From Candidatus Aegiribacteria sp. (GTDB taxonomy: Bacteria; Fermentibacterota; Fermentibacteria; Fermentibacterales; JCC-6): DNA of 42,850 bases. Shown in pieces: positions 24,443 through 32,931 of this stretch. Where the stretch lies: positions 1 through 42,850 of the forward strand of contig JAUVLV010000021.1 in NCBI GenBank assembly GCA_030600545.1, read 5' to 3'. Within the stretch, counting starts at the first letter, position 1; every line of letters begins with the position of its first letter. The notes under the pieces were generated by a model. That model ran no database searches, was not told where the DNA came from, and saw only the letters and a list, made by a program, of their open reading frames with translations. The translations under genes were made by a program, and so were the position numbers.

Positions 24443-25336
24443 TCAAGTTCGGATCAGAGAAGAAATGGCTTCCCAGATTCGGGAAATTGCGATTGAGGCC
24501 GGTGCGGAAGGATCGAATGCATTCACAGGAAGACCTTTTGACATAGATCGCGTAACGGCGGGATCGTAAGGGATCCTTCCAAGCAGAGGTATTCCATCCT
24601 CTCCGCAAAATTTTTCTATCTCGCTGGTTTTGTCAGGATTGATGTCGCTTCGATTGATGCAGACAGCAGGAGTAATTCCGAAGTGTTTTACCGTTTTAAG
24701 TATGCGTGAAAGATCATGAATTGCCGATACCCCGGGTTCAGTCGGTATCACGGCAAGATCAGCACCCGCGCATGCGGCAATAACAGGACAGCCTATTCCC
24801 GGAGGGCCGTCCACAAGAAGGATGGGTTCATCGAGTTCTGTACATTTACTTATCGCTGCATTTTTGACAGTAGTAACAAGCTTGCCTGAATTTTCCTCTC
24901 CCGCCTTCATCTCCGCGTGGTAAAGTGTACCATAGACAGATCTGGATACAAACCATGCTCCTGCAGTTGTTCTCTCGCTTGTTATCGCATTTTCAGGACA
25001 CTGGTAAACGCAAGAGTTGCATCCTTCGCAGCTGATCTTATCGATTCTGTAGTTATTTTCGGAAGAATCCGGAGGAATCACTGCATTGAACCTGCAGACA
25101 TCAAAACAGATTCCACATTTTGTGCACCTGTCATTATCGATTTCCGCCTTGTATCCACCGGTGAATACGAACTCTTCAAGCTTCGCAGGTTTCAGCAGTA
25201 TTTCAAGATTCGCCGCGTCAACATCAGCGTCCGCCAGAACAAGTGTATGCTGATCCGCAGCTATATGAGCCATAGCTGCCGTAAGAGAGGTTTTTCCCGT
25301 TCCTCCTTTTCCGCTGAGAACTACTATCTGTTTCAC
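24443..25336 (-). CDS. MinD/Mrp-type ATPase with two inserted [4Fe-4S] clusters (second copy)
   Basis: A 297-residue P-loop ATPase of the MinD/ParA/NifH class. The deviant Walker A is GKGGTGKTS (9-17). A ferredoxin insertion at about 65-120 carries two Cx2Cx2Cx3C sets: C71/C74/C77/C81 and C103/C106/C109/C113. Further on are LLVDGPPGIGCPV (switch II) and a nucleotide-base loop around CINRSD. Proteins of this architecture sit beside NifX-like genes in many anaerobes and are thought to couple ATP hydrolysis to electron or cluster transfer. Its GTG start overlaps the previous stop by 4 nt (GTGA), with GAGG upstream. It is the last gene of the operon. The paralogue differs mainly in the linker after the clusters. 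Confidence 0.9.
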   Translation of the reverse strand: MKQIVVLSGKGGTGKTSLTAAMAHIAADQHTLVLADADVDAANLEILLKPAKLEEFVFTGGYKAEIDNDRCTKCGICFDVCRFNAVIPPDSSENNYRIDKISCEGCNSCVYQCPENAITSERTTAGAWFVSRSVYGTLYHAEMKAGEENSGKLVTTVKNAAISKCTELDEPILLVDGPPGIGCPVIAACAGADLAVIPTEPGVSAIHDLSRILKTVKHFGITPAVCINRSDINPDKTSEIEKFCGEDGIPLLGRIPYDPAVTRSMSKGLPVNAFDPSAPASIAISRIWEAISSLIRT

Positions 25337-26196
25337 TGTTGAACCTCTTTCCTGACAGCTGCCAGAATATTCAAGAAAACTTCTTTGTATTCGGGAAGAC
25401 CGCTCAGGAGAGGAATTCCATTTGAAAGCATCTCGGCAATTCTGCGATCCATAGGGATTCGTGCCAGAATTGGCAGGTTTTCGCTGTGACAGTACTTCTC
25501 AACATCGCTGTTTCCGATTCCGTCACGGTTTATGATAACACCGGCAGGTATTTTCATCTGGTTGACCACTACATCCACAGCTGCCTTGAGATCATGAAGC
25601 CCGAAGGGAGTAGGCTCTGTGACAAGAATAACGTAATCGCTTCTGCTGACGGCTTCAACAACCGGGCATGATGTTCCCGGAGAAGAGTCGATGATTACAG
25701 TAGAACTTCCCGATTCCGGGAGGTATTCATTAAGAACGGATGTGATTACAGGAACAGGCATTGCCTGGCCTACGTTGAGAATTCCTCGAGCGAAGTTAAT
25801 GGAACCGTCCGTTCCTCCTTCTATTTTACCGGTTACATGAGTGATCTCACTTATGGCATCTTCAGGGCATACAAGACGACAACTTCCGCAGCCGTGGCAA
25901 AGATCGCGGAAAACCAGTACTTTTTTACCCGCAACTGCGATGGCGTGCCATACACAAACCTCAGCACATCTGCCGCAATAGGTGCATTTACCAGTGTCAA
26001 CTTCCGGAACAAGCACCCCGGTATCTCTCCCGGAGGTATAATCTATATTAAGGAACAGGCCAGAATTAGGTTCCTCCACATCGCAGTCAAGGAGCAGTGG
26101 TTTTTCATTAGACCCTTCAGTGGCGGCAATGGCAAGGCTCACAGCCACCGTTGTCTTGCCAGTGCCACCTTTCCCGCTTGCTACAGCGATAACCAT
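25333..26196 (-). CDS. MinD/Mrp-type ATPase with two inserted [4Fe-4S] clusters (first copy)
   Basis: A 287-residue paralogue of the next gene, with Walker A GKGGTGKTT (8-16), a ferredoxin insertion with C71/C74/C77/C81 and C100/C103/C106/C110, and the switch II motif VIIDSSPGTSCPV. The two proteins align end to end, so they probably form a heterodimer, like NifH- or BchL-type dimers with the ATP sites at the interface. That is inference. The gene lies 9 bp after the zinc-ribbon gene and overlaps the next by 4 nt. No strong SD is visible, consistent with coupling. The conserved second Cys pair after switch II seen in NifH, which would bridge the dimer, is not evident. Confidence 0.9.
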   Translation of the reverse strand: MVIAVASGKGGTGKTTVAVSLAIAATEGSNEKPLLLDCDVEEPNSGLFLNIDYTSGRDTGVLVPEVDTGKCTYCGRCAEVCVWHAIAVAGKKVLVFRDLCHGCGSCRLVCPEDAISEITHVTGKIEGGTDGSINFARGILNVGQAMPVPVITSVLNEYLPESGSSTVIIDSSPGTSCPVVEAVSRSDYVILVTEPTPFGLHDLKAAVDVVVNQMKIPAGVIINRDGIGNSDVEKYCHSENLPILARIPMDRRIAEMLSNGIPLLSGLPEYKEVFLNILAAVRKEVQQ

Positions 26197-26205
26197 ATAT
26201 GCGGT

Positions 26206-26403
26206 TTACCCGCGTGTCATTCTTGTCCCGCACTTGGAACAGGTAAGGCTGTTGCAGGGTGTACCAACCTGGTGCGTCTGCTTATTTCCACATTTTGGAC
26301 AGACGCAATCACCACCGGGTCCCGCTGCATATGGTCCTCCTCCGCGGCCTCTGCCACCAGAGGGGTTCCTTCCCTGTCCTCTTCCTCCTCCGCCTATGTA
26401 CAT
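26206..26403 (-). CDS. Gly-rich zinc-ribbon miniprotein
   Basis: A 65-residue protein with a Gly/Arg/Pro-rich N-terminal half (GGGGRGQGRNPSGGRGRGGG) and a C-terminal zinc ribbon with two CxxC knuckles (CPKCGNK and CSKCGTR), plus one extra Cys (GTPCNSL). The good AAGGAGGAC SD before the ATG and its position inside the operon show it is real. Members of this kind often accompany NifX/MinD clusters. Function unknown; metal binding and RNA or protein binding through the RG-rich arm are plausible. Confidence 0.75.
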   Translation of the reverse strand: MYIGGGGRGQGRNPSGGRGRGGGPYAAGPGGDCVCPKCGNKQTHQVGTPCNSLTCSKCGTRMTRG

Positions 26404-26425
26404 GAATTTGTCCTCCTTACTATTC

Positions 26426-26899
26426 CTAACTTTTATCAGGGAGTTTTACGATTATCTCATCAAGCTTTTCCAGAAGGGCTGCTGCCTCTTCCCTGAGTCG
26501 CCCCGCTGGTTCATTTTCGTAACCGGAATTTCCGTGAGCATGCTCTATACTCTCGCTGCAGGGAGCAGCCTCCGGAAGAAAGCCTTCCATGTAGTTGTTA
26601 ATGGCGCTTTTGACGGTGCCACCAGCTCCCGTTGAACATTCAATTCCGAAATCACTGAAGATGGATATAGCCCTTCTTCCCATACCTCCTGAAAGCATTA
26701 CGTCGGCACCAAGTTCCTTTATAAAGGAAGGTACCTGACCGACGGAATGGGAGCTGAAGTATGGATTTTCCACAGATTTCACATTAACGATTTCGTTTCC
26801 TTCGAGATCAACTACGAAGAAATAAGGGCACCTTCCGAAATGATAACTTACCGAGCTGTCAAGATTTTTATTGTTATCCGATGATACGACAATTCTCAT
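26426..26899 (-). CDS. NifX/NafY (dinitrogenase Fe-Mo cofactor biosynthesis)-like protein
   Basis: A 157-residue protein. The Nitro_FeMo-Co domain (about 1-115) has the family layout: VVSSD at the N-terminus, the SYHFGRCPYFFVVD strand pair, ENPYFSSHSVGQVPSFIKELGADVMLSGGMG, and FSDFGIECSTG. In nitrogenase systems these domains carry cofactor precursors; homologues without nitrogenase are common in anaerobes and of unknown role. The C-terminal 40 residues form a helix (LREEAAALLEKLDEIIVKL) suited to dimerisation. It overlaps the upstream NifX-like gene by 4 nt. Confidence 0.88.
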   Translation of the reverse strand: MRIVVSSDNNKNLDSSVSYHFGRCPYFFVVDLEGNEIVNVKSVENPYFSSHSVGQVPSFIKELGADVMLSGGMGRRAISIFSDFGIECSTGAGGTVKSAINNYMEGFLPEAAPCSESIEHAHGNSGYENEPAGRLREEAAALLEKLDEIIVKLPDKS

Positions 26900-27402
26900 G
26901 TGGACTGCTCCTCCATGATTCTATCCAGCTGCTTCAGGATTTCGGCAACCTGACCTCTCAGATCCCTGAGCCTGGCAGATAGAGTTTCAAGTTCGTCTTC
27001 TTCAATAGCCGGCTCTTTCGAATGGCTGGCACTACTTCCCGCAATTCCGGCATGGGAATCGGCATTCGCTGCCCCCATCATTGGAAGTTCACCACGATTG
27101 AAAGCCTCAACGGTTTCCCGTACAGTTCCGTCCGTTGCAATATAGCAGTGCACGGAACCCGCAGTGAGAACTTCGTATGCGTTAGGACCGATATTCGAAG
27201 ATATCACCGATTCGGGTTTTTTCTTCAGAACGAACTGTGCCGCCTGTATTCCGGCTCCGCCGCTCTGAGTTACCGCGGGGTTCTCAAAGCTATCGAAGGA
27301 GAAGTCCTCAGTATTCACGAGAAGGTAGAACTTTGCCCTTCCGAACACCGGGCTGATTACGGAATCAACATCACTTCCGGTTGAACTCACAATTACTTTC
27401 AT
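26896..27402 (-). CDS. NifX/NafY-like protein, paralogue of the downstream gene
   Basis: A 168-residue protein with the same fold as its downstream paralogue (VSSTGSDVDSVISPVFGRAKFYLLV, then SGGAGIQAAQFVLKKKPESVISSNIGPNAYEVL). The C-terminal tail is a coiled-coil-like helix (LSARLRDLRGQVAEILKQLD) after a His/Ser/Ala-rich linker. Paired NifX genes of different subtypes suggest a heteromeric carrier for a metal cluster, which is inference. The AAAAGGAATAATCG SD region overlaps the end of the DUF5320-like gene, 3 bp away. Confidence 0.88.
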   Translation of the reverse strand: MKVIVSSTGSDVDSVISPVFGRAKFYLLVNTEDFSFDSFENPAVTQSGGAGIQAAQFVLKKKPESVISSNIGPNAYEVLTAGSVHCYIATDGTVRETVEAFNRGELPMMGAANADSHAGIAGSSASHSKEPAIEEDELETLSARLRDLRGQVAEILKQLDRIMEEQST

Positions 27403-27405
27403 CGA

Positions 27406-27759
27406 TTATTCCTTTTCTGTTTTTCTTTTCAGAAGCTGATTCACACGATAAGCTATCTGTTCGATAGTGTCCGCCACAAACTGAACCTGACTTTTCAGTG
27501 ATTCTGTTTCTGTAGGCTCCTGGTTATTATATGCGGGGTTGTCATACTGTGGATATCTGCGCCATTGAGGAAGACCTGTCTCGTAGTATATGTTCCTCCG
27601 GCCTCTGCCTCCTCCGCCTCTTCTTCCGAAGAAACCGTATCCGCCTCCTCTGCCCGGAGCGGTTGCGTATCCACCTGCCGGATATCCGGCGCACCTTCCC
27701 ATTGCTCTTCCTGTCAGGGGTCCTTCTCCCCTGGGTCCTGTTCCGTCTCCTGCTGGCAT
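27406..27759 (-). CDS. DUF5320-like Gly/Arg-rich protein
   Basis: A 117-residue protein with the characteristic N-terminus PAGDGTGPRGEGPLTGRAMGRC, then a Gly/Arg-rich central part (about 30-55) and a C-terminal helix (about 80-115, LKSQVQFVADTIEQIAYRVNQLL). DUF5320 proteins are a known but uncharacterised companion of NifX/MinD operons. The AGGAGAAAGGAG SD is strong. One Cys (C23). Its role may be small-molecule or metal-linked, but no function is established. Confidence 0.8.
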   Translation of the reverse strand: MPAGDGTGPRGEGPLTGRAMGRCAGYPAGGYATAPGRGGGYGFFGRRGGGGRGRRNIYYETGLPQWRRYPQYDNPAYNNQEPTETESLKSQVQFVADTIEQIAYRVNQLLKRKTEKE

Positions 27760-27782
27760 GATTTCTCCTTTCTCCTGTTAGT

Positions 27783-28175
27783 TCATTTACCGTTACTGTG
27801 ATGCAGTTCCATATGATTCTGGTATTTACTGAAGAAGCGGTGCAGTATTCTGTCGGTTTCCTCAAGATCGCTTACCCACATCTGTAGGTATCTGTCACCT
27901 GCTGGCGAGAGGGCGTAAACCCTTCTTGCCGGACCCGAATCGCCTTCGGCCCATCGTGAAGTGGCAAAACCTTTATCCTCAAGGCTCCTGAGTATACGGT
28001 AGATTGTGCTTGAATCCGCGGGATTTTCACTGAATCCGAAGCGTTCCAGGTTATCAAGTAACTCGTAACCATAGGATTCTCCGCCATGCAACAGCAGCAG
28101 AAGGCATGGTTCAAGGAACCTTGTTATTCTTCTCCCGCAACGATTCTGCGCTCCTCTTCTTCTTCTTCCAGGCAA
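27783..28175 (-). CDS. PadR-family transcriptional regulator
   Basis: A 130-residue regulator with a TTG start at 28175, chosen because GGAGG lies 7 nt upstream and the protein then begins MPGRRRRGAQNR, the basic N-terminus typical of PadR proteins in such operons. The open frame extends to 28223 but without SD. Residues about 18-95 are the PadR winged helix (FLEPCLLLLLHGGESYGYELLDNL, then SSTIYRILRSLEDKGFATSRW and RRVYALSPAGDRYL), followed by a C-terminal dimerisation helix. First gene of the operon, 23 bp before the DUF5320-like gene, so it probably represses its own transcript. Confidence 0.9.
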   Translation of the reverse strand: MPGRRRRGAQNRCGRRITRFLEPCLLLLLHGGESYGYELLDNLERFGFSENPADSSTIYRILRSLEDKGFATSRWAEGDSGPARRVYALSPAGDRYLQMWVSDLEETDRILHRFFSKYQNHMELHHSNGK

Positions 28176-28210
28176 TGTGTTTCCTCCATCTATATGCAGC
28201 CTGCACCTAG

Positions 28211-28238
28211 ATGATAATAACAACTACCATTTTGTCAA
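28211..28238 (-). promoter_or_regulatory. Promoter of the PadR-MinD operon
   Basis: Consensus TTGACA (28238-28233) and TATCAT (28216-28211) with a 16-bp spacer on the minus strand, 35 bp before the TTG start. The leader is short. No second promoter was seen inside the operon. Confidence 0.7.
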
Positions 28239-28381
28239 GTGTAAAAAGGAAATTGCTATTGAAAACATGGTCGAAAAGAATTAACATCTCAGCATGATAT
28301 TTTTCCAGTATTATTCATGATTGCATATTCTGATATTATATCAACCCGCAAGAGCAGCCTGACCGGTAGAATGTGAGATGG

Positions 28382-28744
28382 ATGTGTGTTGTTAAAAATT
28401 ACTTAGTCAAAGCGAACCTGCTTCTTCTGCTGACAGCAGCCATATGGGGTTTTGCCTTTGCAGCTCAGAGAGCCGGCATGGCTTACATCGGGCCATTCCT
28501 GTTCAACGGAATCAGATTCGCTCTAGGCACGGTCGTACTTCTGCCTTTCATATTACTACGAAAAGCTAAGAGAAATTCTATTTCCCAACCGGGTATTCCG
28601 CTGAAGCAGGGATTGCTTACCGGGCTGGTATCGGTTGGAATAGCGTATACTCTCCAGGGAACCGCAGGAGGTGTTCTTATGTTAACAGCGATGATGCTGT
28701 CATCCACAGGGAAGCCTGGTTTGCGAAGAAACGCAAAGTTGTAG
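28382..28744 (+). pseudogene. EamA (DMT) transporter remnant with large internal deletion
   Basis: An intact EamA transporter has about 300 residues and ten TMs; this frame encodes 120. It begins like one: TM1 with LLLLTAAIWGFAFAAQRAGM, TM2 with FNGIRFALGTVVLLPFILL, and TM3 with LLTGLVSVGIAYTLQ. It then jumps to TAGGVLMLTAMMLSS, which resembles the last TM of the family (GALLMLAGMLLSQ-like). The simplest reading is an in-frame deletion of about 170 residues joining TM3 to TM10, giving a non-functional product. The start (ATG 28382 or GTG 28373) has no clear SD, consistent with decay. A genuine short EmrE-like protein is the alternative, but the C-terminal sequence does not fit. Confidence 0.6.
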
Positions 28745-28797
28745 GAAGGCATTTTACACTTATATTACATACTGTTATTATTATTCAGGAGAGCAAT

Positions 28798-31515
28798 ATG
28801 CCAGCAGACAAAGATACGAAAAGTACCCCTGAAACCGATTACCTGAAAGAACTCAAAGAGAATCTCCGCCGGAGCAGGTCAACACTCAGGGCTATATTAC
28901 AGTTCACTGAAAATATCATCATTGTGCTGGACAAGAACGGCATGATAATCGAAGCCAGCAATCAGGTTGAAAAAATATTCGGGATTTCTCTCGAAGATAT
29001 CATTGGCAAAGTATCGTGGGAAAGTTTTTCCATCGACGAAGATGTAGACCGACTTAAAGGTTATTTCTCAGACAGGGCCAGGGGAACAGGCAACCCTCCT
29101 TCTACATATACACTCAGAGCGAAGATTGCCGGGGAAGAATCACGTTTCATGCGTGCTAATGTCGGTTTTATTCCTGGAACCGAGGAAAGGGTTGTCATAC
29201 TCAAGGACTTGTCGGAAGTGCTTCAGGAACAGCAGAAAACGGCTAAAAGTGAAGAGCGGTACCGTACGGTCGTCGAAAATATAGAGGATGGGATTGTAAT
29301 ATGTAATGAAGAGCGGATACTTTTTGCTAATAAAAGTTTCTGCATGATGACGGGTCTTTCAAGGGAGGATATTTATACTTTCTCTCCCATGTATTTTTTA
29401 CATGAGGCGGACAGAGACACATTCAAATCTCTTTTCCTGAAATCCGGGAAGAAAAAAACAGGAAAACTGGTATTCGAAACTGGAATAAAAAAGGGCAGAA
29501 AGTATTTACCCGCAGAACTCTCAACCACGCCAATGGTTTACCGCGACGCTGAAGCAATTCTTTTTTCAGTAAGGGACATGACGCAGCGTTATGAAGCGGA
29601 GAAGAAGTTCAAAGAAAGCCACAGCATAATGAAGGCCATTGTAGACAATTCACCTGTGGGGATTTCGGTGCATGACAGGAACGGTACGCTGCTTATGGCT
29701 AACGATTCCTGGCGTGCTATCTGGAGCAAGAGTCTGGAAAACCAGAAGAAAATGATGATCCCTCGCGCAAGGCTGCGTATGGACGAGGGAGACTCTTACC
29801 TTGGAGAATTTCAGGATGATGTGGAGGCAATCTATAAAAATGGAGGAGAATTATTCATTCCAAGAATAAGATTACCGAACCCCGCCTCCGGTGGAGCCGA
29901 GTATATCTCTCATCACTTCTACGCGCTTATGGATGACAAAGGTGAAGTTGATAAAGTGGTTATTCTTACACTTGACCTTACGGCGTCATTGAAAACAAGG
30001 TTCGAACTTGAGGAAACCAGGGAACAGTACAGGGAGCTCTCCGGAAACATCCCCGTAGCAGTATACAAAACTACACTGGAATCCGGAGGAAGAATTATCT
30101 CTGCCAATAAAGAGATGTACAAGATGTTCTTTGGAGAGGAAAATGGAGATTTCAGTAATGTATCAGTAAAGGATCTATATGTTGATCCAGAACGCAGGAA
30201 GGAACTGAAAGAAAAACTATCGGAAAATGATGCTGTACGCGGGTTCGAAGCCAAACTGAAAAGACTGGACGGATCTACATTTCTTGCTTCGATTTCAGCA
30301 AGAAAAGGTCCCGGAATAAAAGGAAAAAAGGAATACATTGAGGGAATAATACGGGATATTACAGACCAGCGCCGTGTAGAGGAAGAACTCCAGAGGATCG
30401 AACACCTGGAGTCTATTGGAACACTCGCGGGAGGAATCGCACACGATTTCAACAATCTCCTCATGGTCATTCAGGGCAACATATCTCTTGCACAGACAGA
30501 GTCTGACCCATCGGAATTCAGCAAGCATATTGATGAAGCGGAAACTTCAATCGAAGAAGCCACAATTCTTGCCAGGCAGCTTCTTACATTCGCAAAAGGA
30601 GGAGTTCCGATAAAGAAGTCGGTGGAGATAGCATCATTTGTAAAAGAATCGGTTCTATTTGCCCTGAGGGGTTCTGATGTAGAAGCAGTTTTTGAATTTG
30701 AAGATAATATTGAAAAAATTGAAGCTGACAGAGAACAGATCGCCCACGTTATCCGTAACATGGTGTTAAATTCCGTACAGGCGATGACAGGGAGCGGAAA
30801 AATTACAGTTAGCTGCAGCGATGCCAGGATTGATAGTAATTCCGATATTCATCTAAGATTTGGTGATTATGTGAGAATCTCCATAAAGGATACGGGGAAA
30901 GGTATACCTCCCGATGATCTTAAGAAAATTTTCAACCCTTATTTTACTACAAAACCAGATGGGTCAGGGCTGGGGCTTTCGACCAGTTATTCTATAGTAT
31001 CAAGGCACTCCGGAACTATAGAAGTTTTCTCCGAGGAAGGAAGAGGAACGGAGTTCGTAATTTACCTTCCTGCCCGGGAACCCGAGAAGAAGAGTAGCCT
31101 GCCACAAAAAGAATTCGATGCCAAAGCCGATACTGCATCAGCTCACATTCTTATTATGGACGATGACCCAAAAATCAGGCGGGTTCTCACGGGCATGTTG
31201 AAAGTTCTTGGTCATAGAGTCACCGAGTCTTCCGATGGAGCCGAAGCTGTAGAACTTTACCGGGAGCATTTTTCTTCGGGGGAACCCTTTGATGCTGTTA
31301 TCATGGACCTTACGATCCCCGGAGGGATGGGAGGAGAGGCTGCCATTAAAATACTTAAGGAGATCGATCCTGATGTTAGGGCTATCGTTTCCAGCGGATA
31401 CGCTACCAACCCGGTGCTGTCCAATTATTCCGATTATGGGTTCCGAGGGGAGCTTGTAAAACCATTCAGAATATCCACTCTTAAAAAGGAGATGAAAGCG
31501 ATTCTGGCACAGTAA
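28798..31515 (+). CDS. Multi-PAS hybrid histidine kinase with C-terminal receiver
   Basis: A 905-residue soluble kinase without TM segments. Four PAS-like domains lie at about 30-140, 150-265, 270-400 and 410-530, followed by HisKA with H549 in GGIAHDFNNLL, a HATPase_c domain (N box near 650, DTGKGIPPDDL, GSGLGLSTSYSI), and a receiver domain (about 780-905) with phospho-acceptor D837 in VIMDLTIPGGMGG and K near 890 in LVKPF. The HDFNNLL H box is that of phospho-relay kinases. No separate response regulator or phosphotransfer gene is near; the signal is unknown. CAGGAG precedes the ATG. The phosphomannomutase gene follows after 40 bp, so they may share a transcript. Confidence 0.93.
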   Translation: MPADKDTKSTPETDYLKELKENLRRSRSTLRAILQFTENIIIVLDKNGMIIEASNQVEKIFGISLEDIIGKVSWESFSIDEDVDRLKGYFSDRARGTGNPPSTYTLRAKIAGEESRFMRANVGFIPGTEERVVILKDLSEVLQEQQKTAKSEERYRTVVENIEDGIVICNEERILFANKSFCMMTGLSREDIYTFSPMYFLHEADRDTFKSLFLKSGKKKTGKLVFETGIKKGRKYLPAELSTTPMVYRDAEAILFSVRDMTQRYEAEKKFKESHSIMKAIVDNSPVGISVHDRNGTLLMANDSWRAIWSKSLENQKKMMIPRARLRMDEGDSYLGEFQDDVEAIYKNGGELFIPRIRLPNPASGGAEYISHHFYALMDDKGEVDKVVILTLDLTASLKTRFELEETREQYRELSGNIPVAVYKTTLESGGRIISANKEMYKMFFGEENGDFSNVSVKDLYVDPERRKELKEKLSENDAVRGFEAKLKRLDGSTFLASISARKGPGIKGKKEYIEGIIRDITDQRRVEEELQRIEHLESIGTLAGGIAHDFNNLLMVIQGNISLAQTESDPSEFSKHIDEAETSIEEATILARQLLTFAKGGVPIKKSVEIASFVKESVLFALRGSDVEAVFEFEDNIEKIEADREQIAHVIRNMVLNSVQAMTGSGKITVSCSDARIDSNSDIHLRFGDYVRISIKDTGKGIPPDDLKKIFNPYFTTKPDGSGLGLSTSYSIVSRHSGTIEVFSEEGRGTEFVIYLPAREPEKKSSLPQKEFDAKADTASAHILIMDDDPKIRRVLTGMLKVLGHRVTESSDGAEAVELYREHFSSGEPFDAVIMDLTIPGGMGGEAAIKILKEIDPDVRAIVSSGYATNPVLSNYSDYGFRGELVKPFRISTLKKEMKAILAQ

Positions 31516-31555
31516 CGGATGAGCCGAATACCTGAACCCTATTCAGGAGATTTTT

Positions 31556-32908
31556 ATGATAAAAGCTTTCAAAGCTTACGATATCAGGGGAATTTACGGG
31601 AGAGACTTCGATGGAGAGATCGTATACAGGATAGGATTCTTCATCCCCGGACTTCTCGAAACTGAAAAAGTTCTTGTGGGTTACGACTGCAGAAAATCCA
31701 CACCGGATGTTCTGCGACATCTTGTTCAGGGACTCACAGATTCCGGAGCGGATGTTTACGATATGGGTTTCGCAACAACACCTATGGTTTATTTTGCTAC
31801 TGCTACCCATAGATTCAACGCATCGATTCAGATAACGGCATCACACAATCCAAAGGAATACAATGGGCTGAAGATATCACGTTCCGGAGCCCTTCCGGTA
31901 GGATACGATACCGGCCTTAAAGAGCTTGAGAAGATGGTTGAAACAGGCAGCATTCAGCCGGTTGCGTTCAAAGGAGAGGTTAAGGAGCTTCCCGGCATAA
32001 AAGGGGAATACATCGCGTTCCTTGATAAGTTCTGCGTGAACCTGTCGAACCTTGATTACGGAATTGACTGTTCGAATGGAATGGCTTCTCTGATCGCGCG
32101 GGATATTTTCGGCAATACACCTGCATACCTTTACGAAAAAATGGACGGTTCCTTCCCGAACCATCCTCCCAACCCGCTTGACGAAAGGAATACAGCCGAT
32201 CTGAAAAAGCTGGTCATTGAAAATCATCTTGATGCAGGTGTGATATTCGACGGCGATGGAGACAGGGTGATGTTCATCGATGACAAAGGCAGATTTGTAC
32301 GCCCCGACCTCATTACCGCCGTTCTCGGGATCCATTTCCTCAAAAAGAATAAAGGCAGAGTACTGCACGATATAAGAACCTCAAGAGGAGTAATTGAATT
32401 CATTGAGAAACAGGGGGGCAAGCCTTTCATGTGGAAGGTGGGGCATTCCCATGCCAAGATGAAAATGCGCGAATTAAGCGCTATTTACGGTGGCGAACTG
32501 GCCGGTCATTATTACTTCAGGGATTTCTTCAACTGCGATTCGGGAATGCTGGCGGCGATTCTTGTTCTTAACATCGTATCTGAACTCAAAAAGAAGGGGG
32601 ACGCATTCTCCGGTCTTATTGATTCTATTTCGTCATATTCGAATTCCGGGGAGATCAATTTCCGGATAGATGAAAAAGAAGCGGCCATGAACAGTATCAG
32701 AGATTATTTCACCTCAGGAGAAACTCCCACTGCATCATACGATTTCGACGGATACAGGATTGAATTCCCCCATTGGTGGTTCAATATCCGCCCCTCGAAT
32801 ACTGAGCCATATCTGAGACTTGTCGCCGAAGCAACCACCTCTGAACTTCTGAACGAGAAACTGGAAATAATAAGAGAACTCATTGAAAAGAACGGGGGGC
32901 ACGAATAA
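31556..32908 (+). CDS. Phosphomannomutase/phosphoglucomutase (alpha-D-phosphohexomutase)
   Basis: A 450-residue enzyme that interconverts hexose-1- and -6-phosphates for nucleotide-sugar synthesis (envelope polysaccharide, lipopolysaccharide). Its four domains are visible: the phosphoserine loop TASHNPKEYNG with S96, the metal-binding loop DGDGDR (D232, D234, D236), the sugar-binding GGELAGHYYFRDFF loop (GEMSGH-like), and the C-terminal phosphate-binding RPSNTEPYLRL. Length is normal. AGGAG precedes the ATG. It lies 40 bp after the hybrid kinase. Whether it prefers mannose or glucose phosphate cannot be told from sequence. Confidence 0.95.
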   Translation: MIKAFKAYDIRGIYGRDFDGEIVYRIGFFIPGLLETEKVLVGYDCRKSTPDVLRHLVQGLTDSGADVYDMGFATTPMVYFATATHRFNASIQITASHNPKEYNGLKISRSGALPVGYDTGLKELEKMVETGSIQPVAFKGEVKELPGIKGEYIAFLDKFCVNLSNLDYGIDCSNGMASLIARDIFGNTPAYLYEKMDGSFPNHPPNPLDERNTADLKKLVIENHLDAGVIFDGDGDRVMFIDDKGRFVRPDLITAVLGIHFLKKNKGRVLHDIRTSRGVIEFIEKQGGKPFMWKVGHSHAKMKMRELSAIYGGELAGHYYFRDFFNCDSGMLAAILVLNIVSELKKKGDAFSGLIDSISSYSNSGEINFRIDEKEAAMNSIRDYFTSGETPTASYDFDGYRIEFPHWWFNIRPSNTEPYLRLVAEATTSELLNEKLEIIRELIEKNGGHE

Positions 32909-32920
32909 TCGTACCCCCCG
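32893..32920. terminator. Terminator hairpin whose loop contains a stop codon
   Basis: CGGGGGG (32893-32899) pairs with CCCCCCG (32914-32920); inside, after a C-A mismatch, ACGA pairs with TCGT around the loop ATAA. The TAA of the loop is the stop of the phosphomannomutase gene. It also faces the convergent protease gene end (32932). Confidence 0.65.
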
Positions 32921-32931
32921 GATGAAGATAT

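Noticed and set aside
24443-27759. Nitrogen fixation cluster
   Set aside because: NifX-like domains alone do not show this; no nifHDK, nifE, nifN or nifB gene is present, and the ATPases are MinD-type with ferredoxin insertions rather than NifH.
28753-28781. Promoter TTTACA-17-TATTAT before the hybrid kinase
   Set aside because: Its predicted start would fall inside or after the SD of the kinase gene, leaving no room for ribosome binding.
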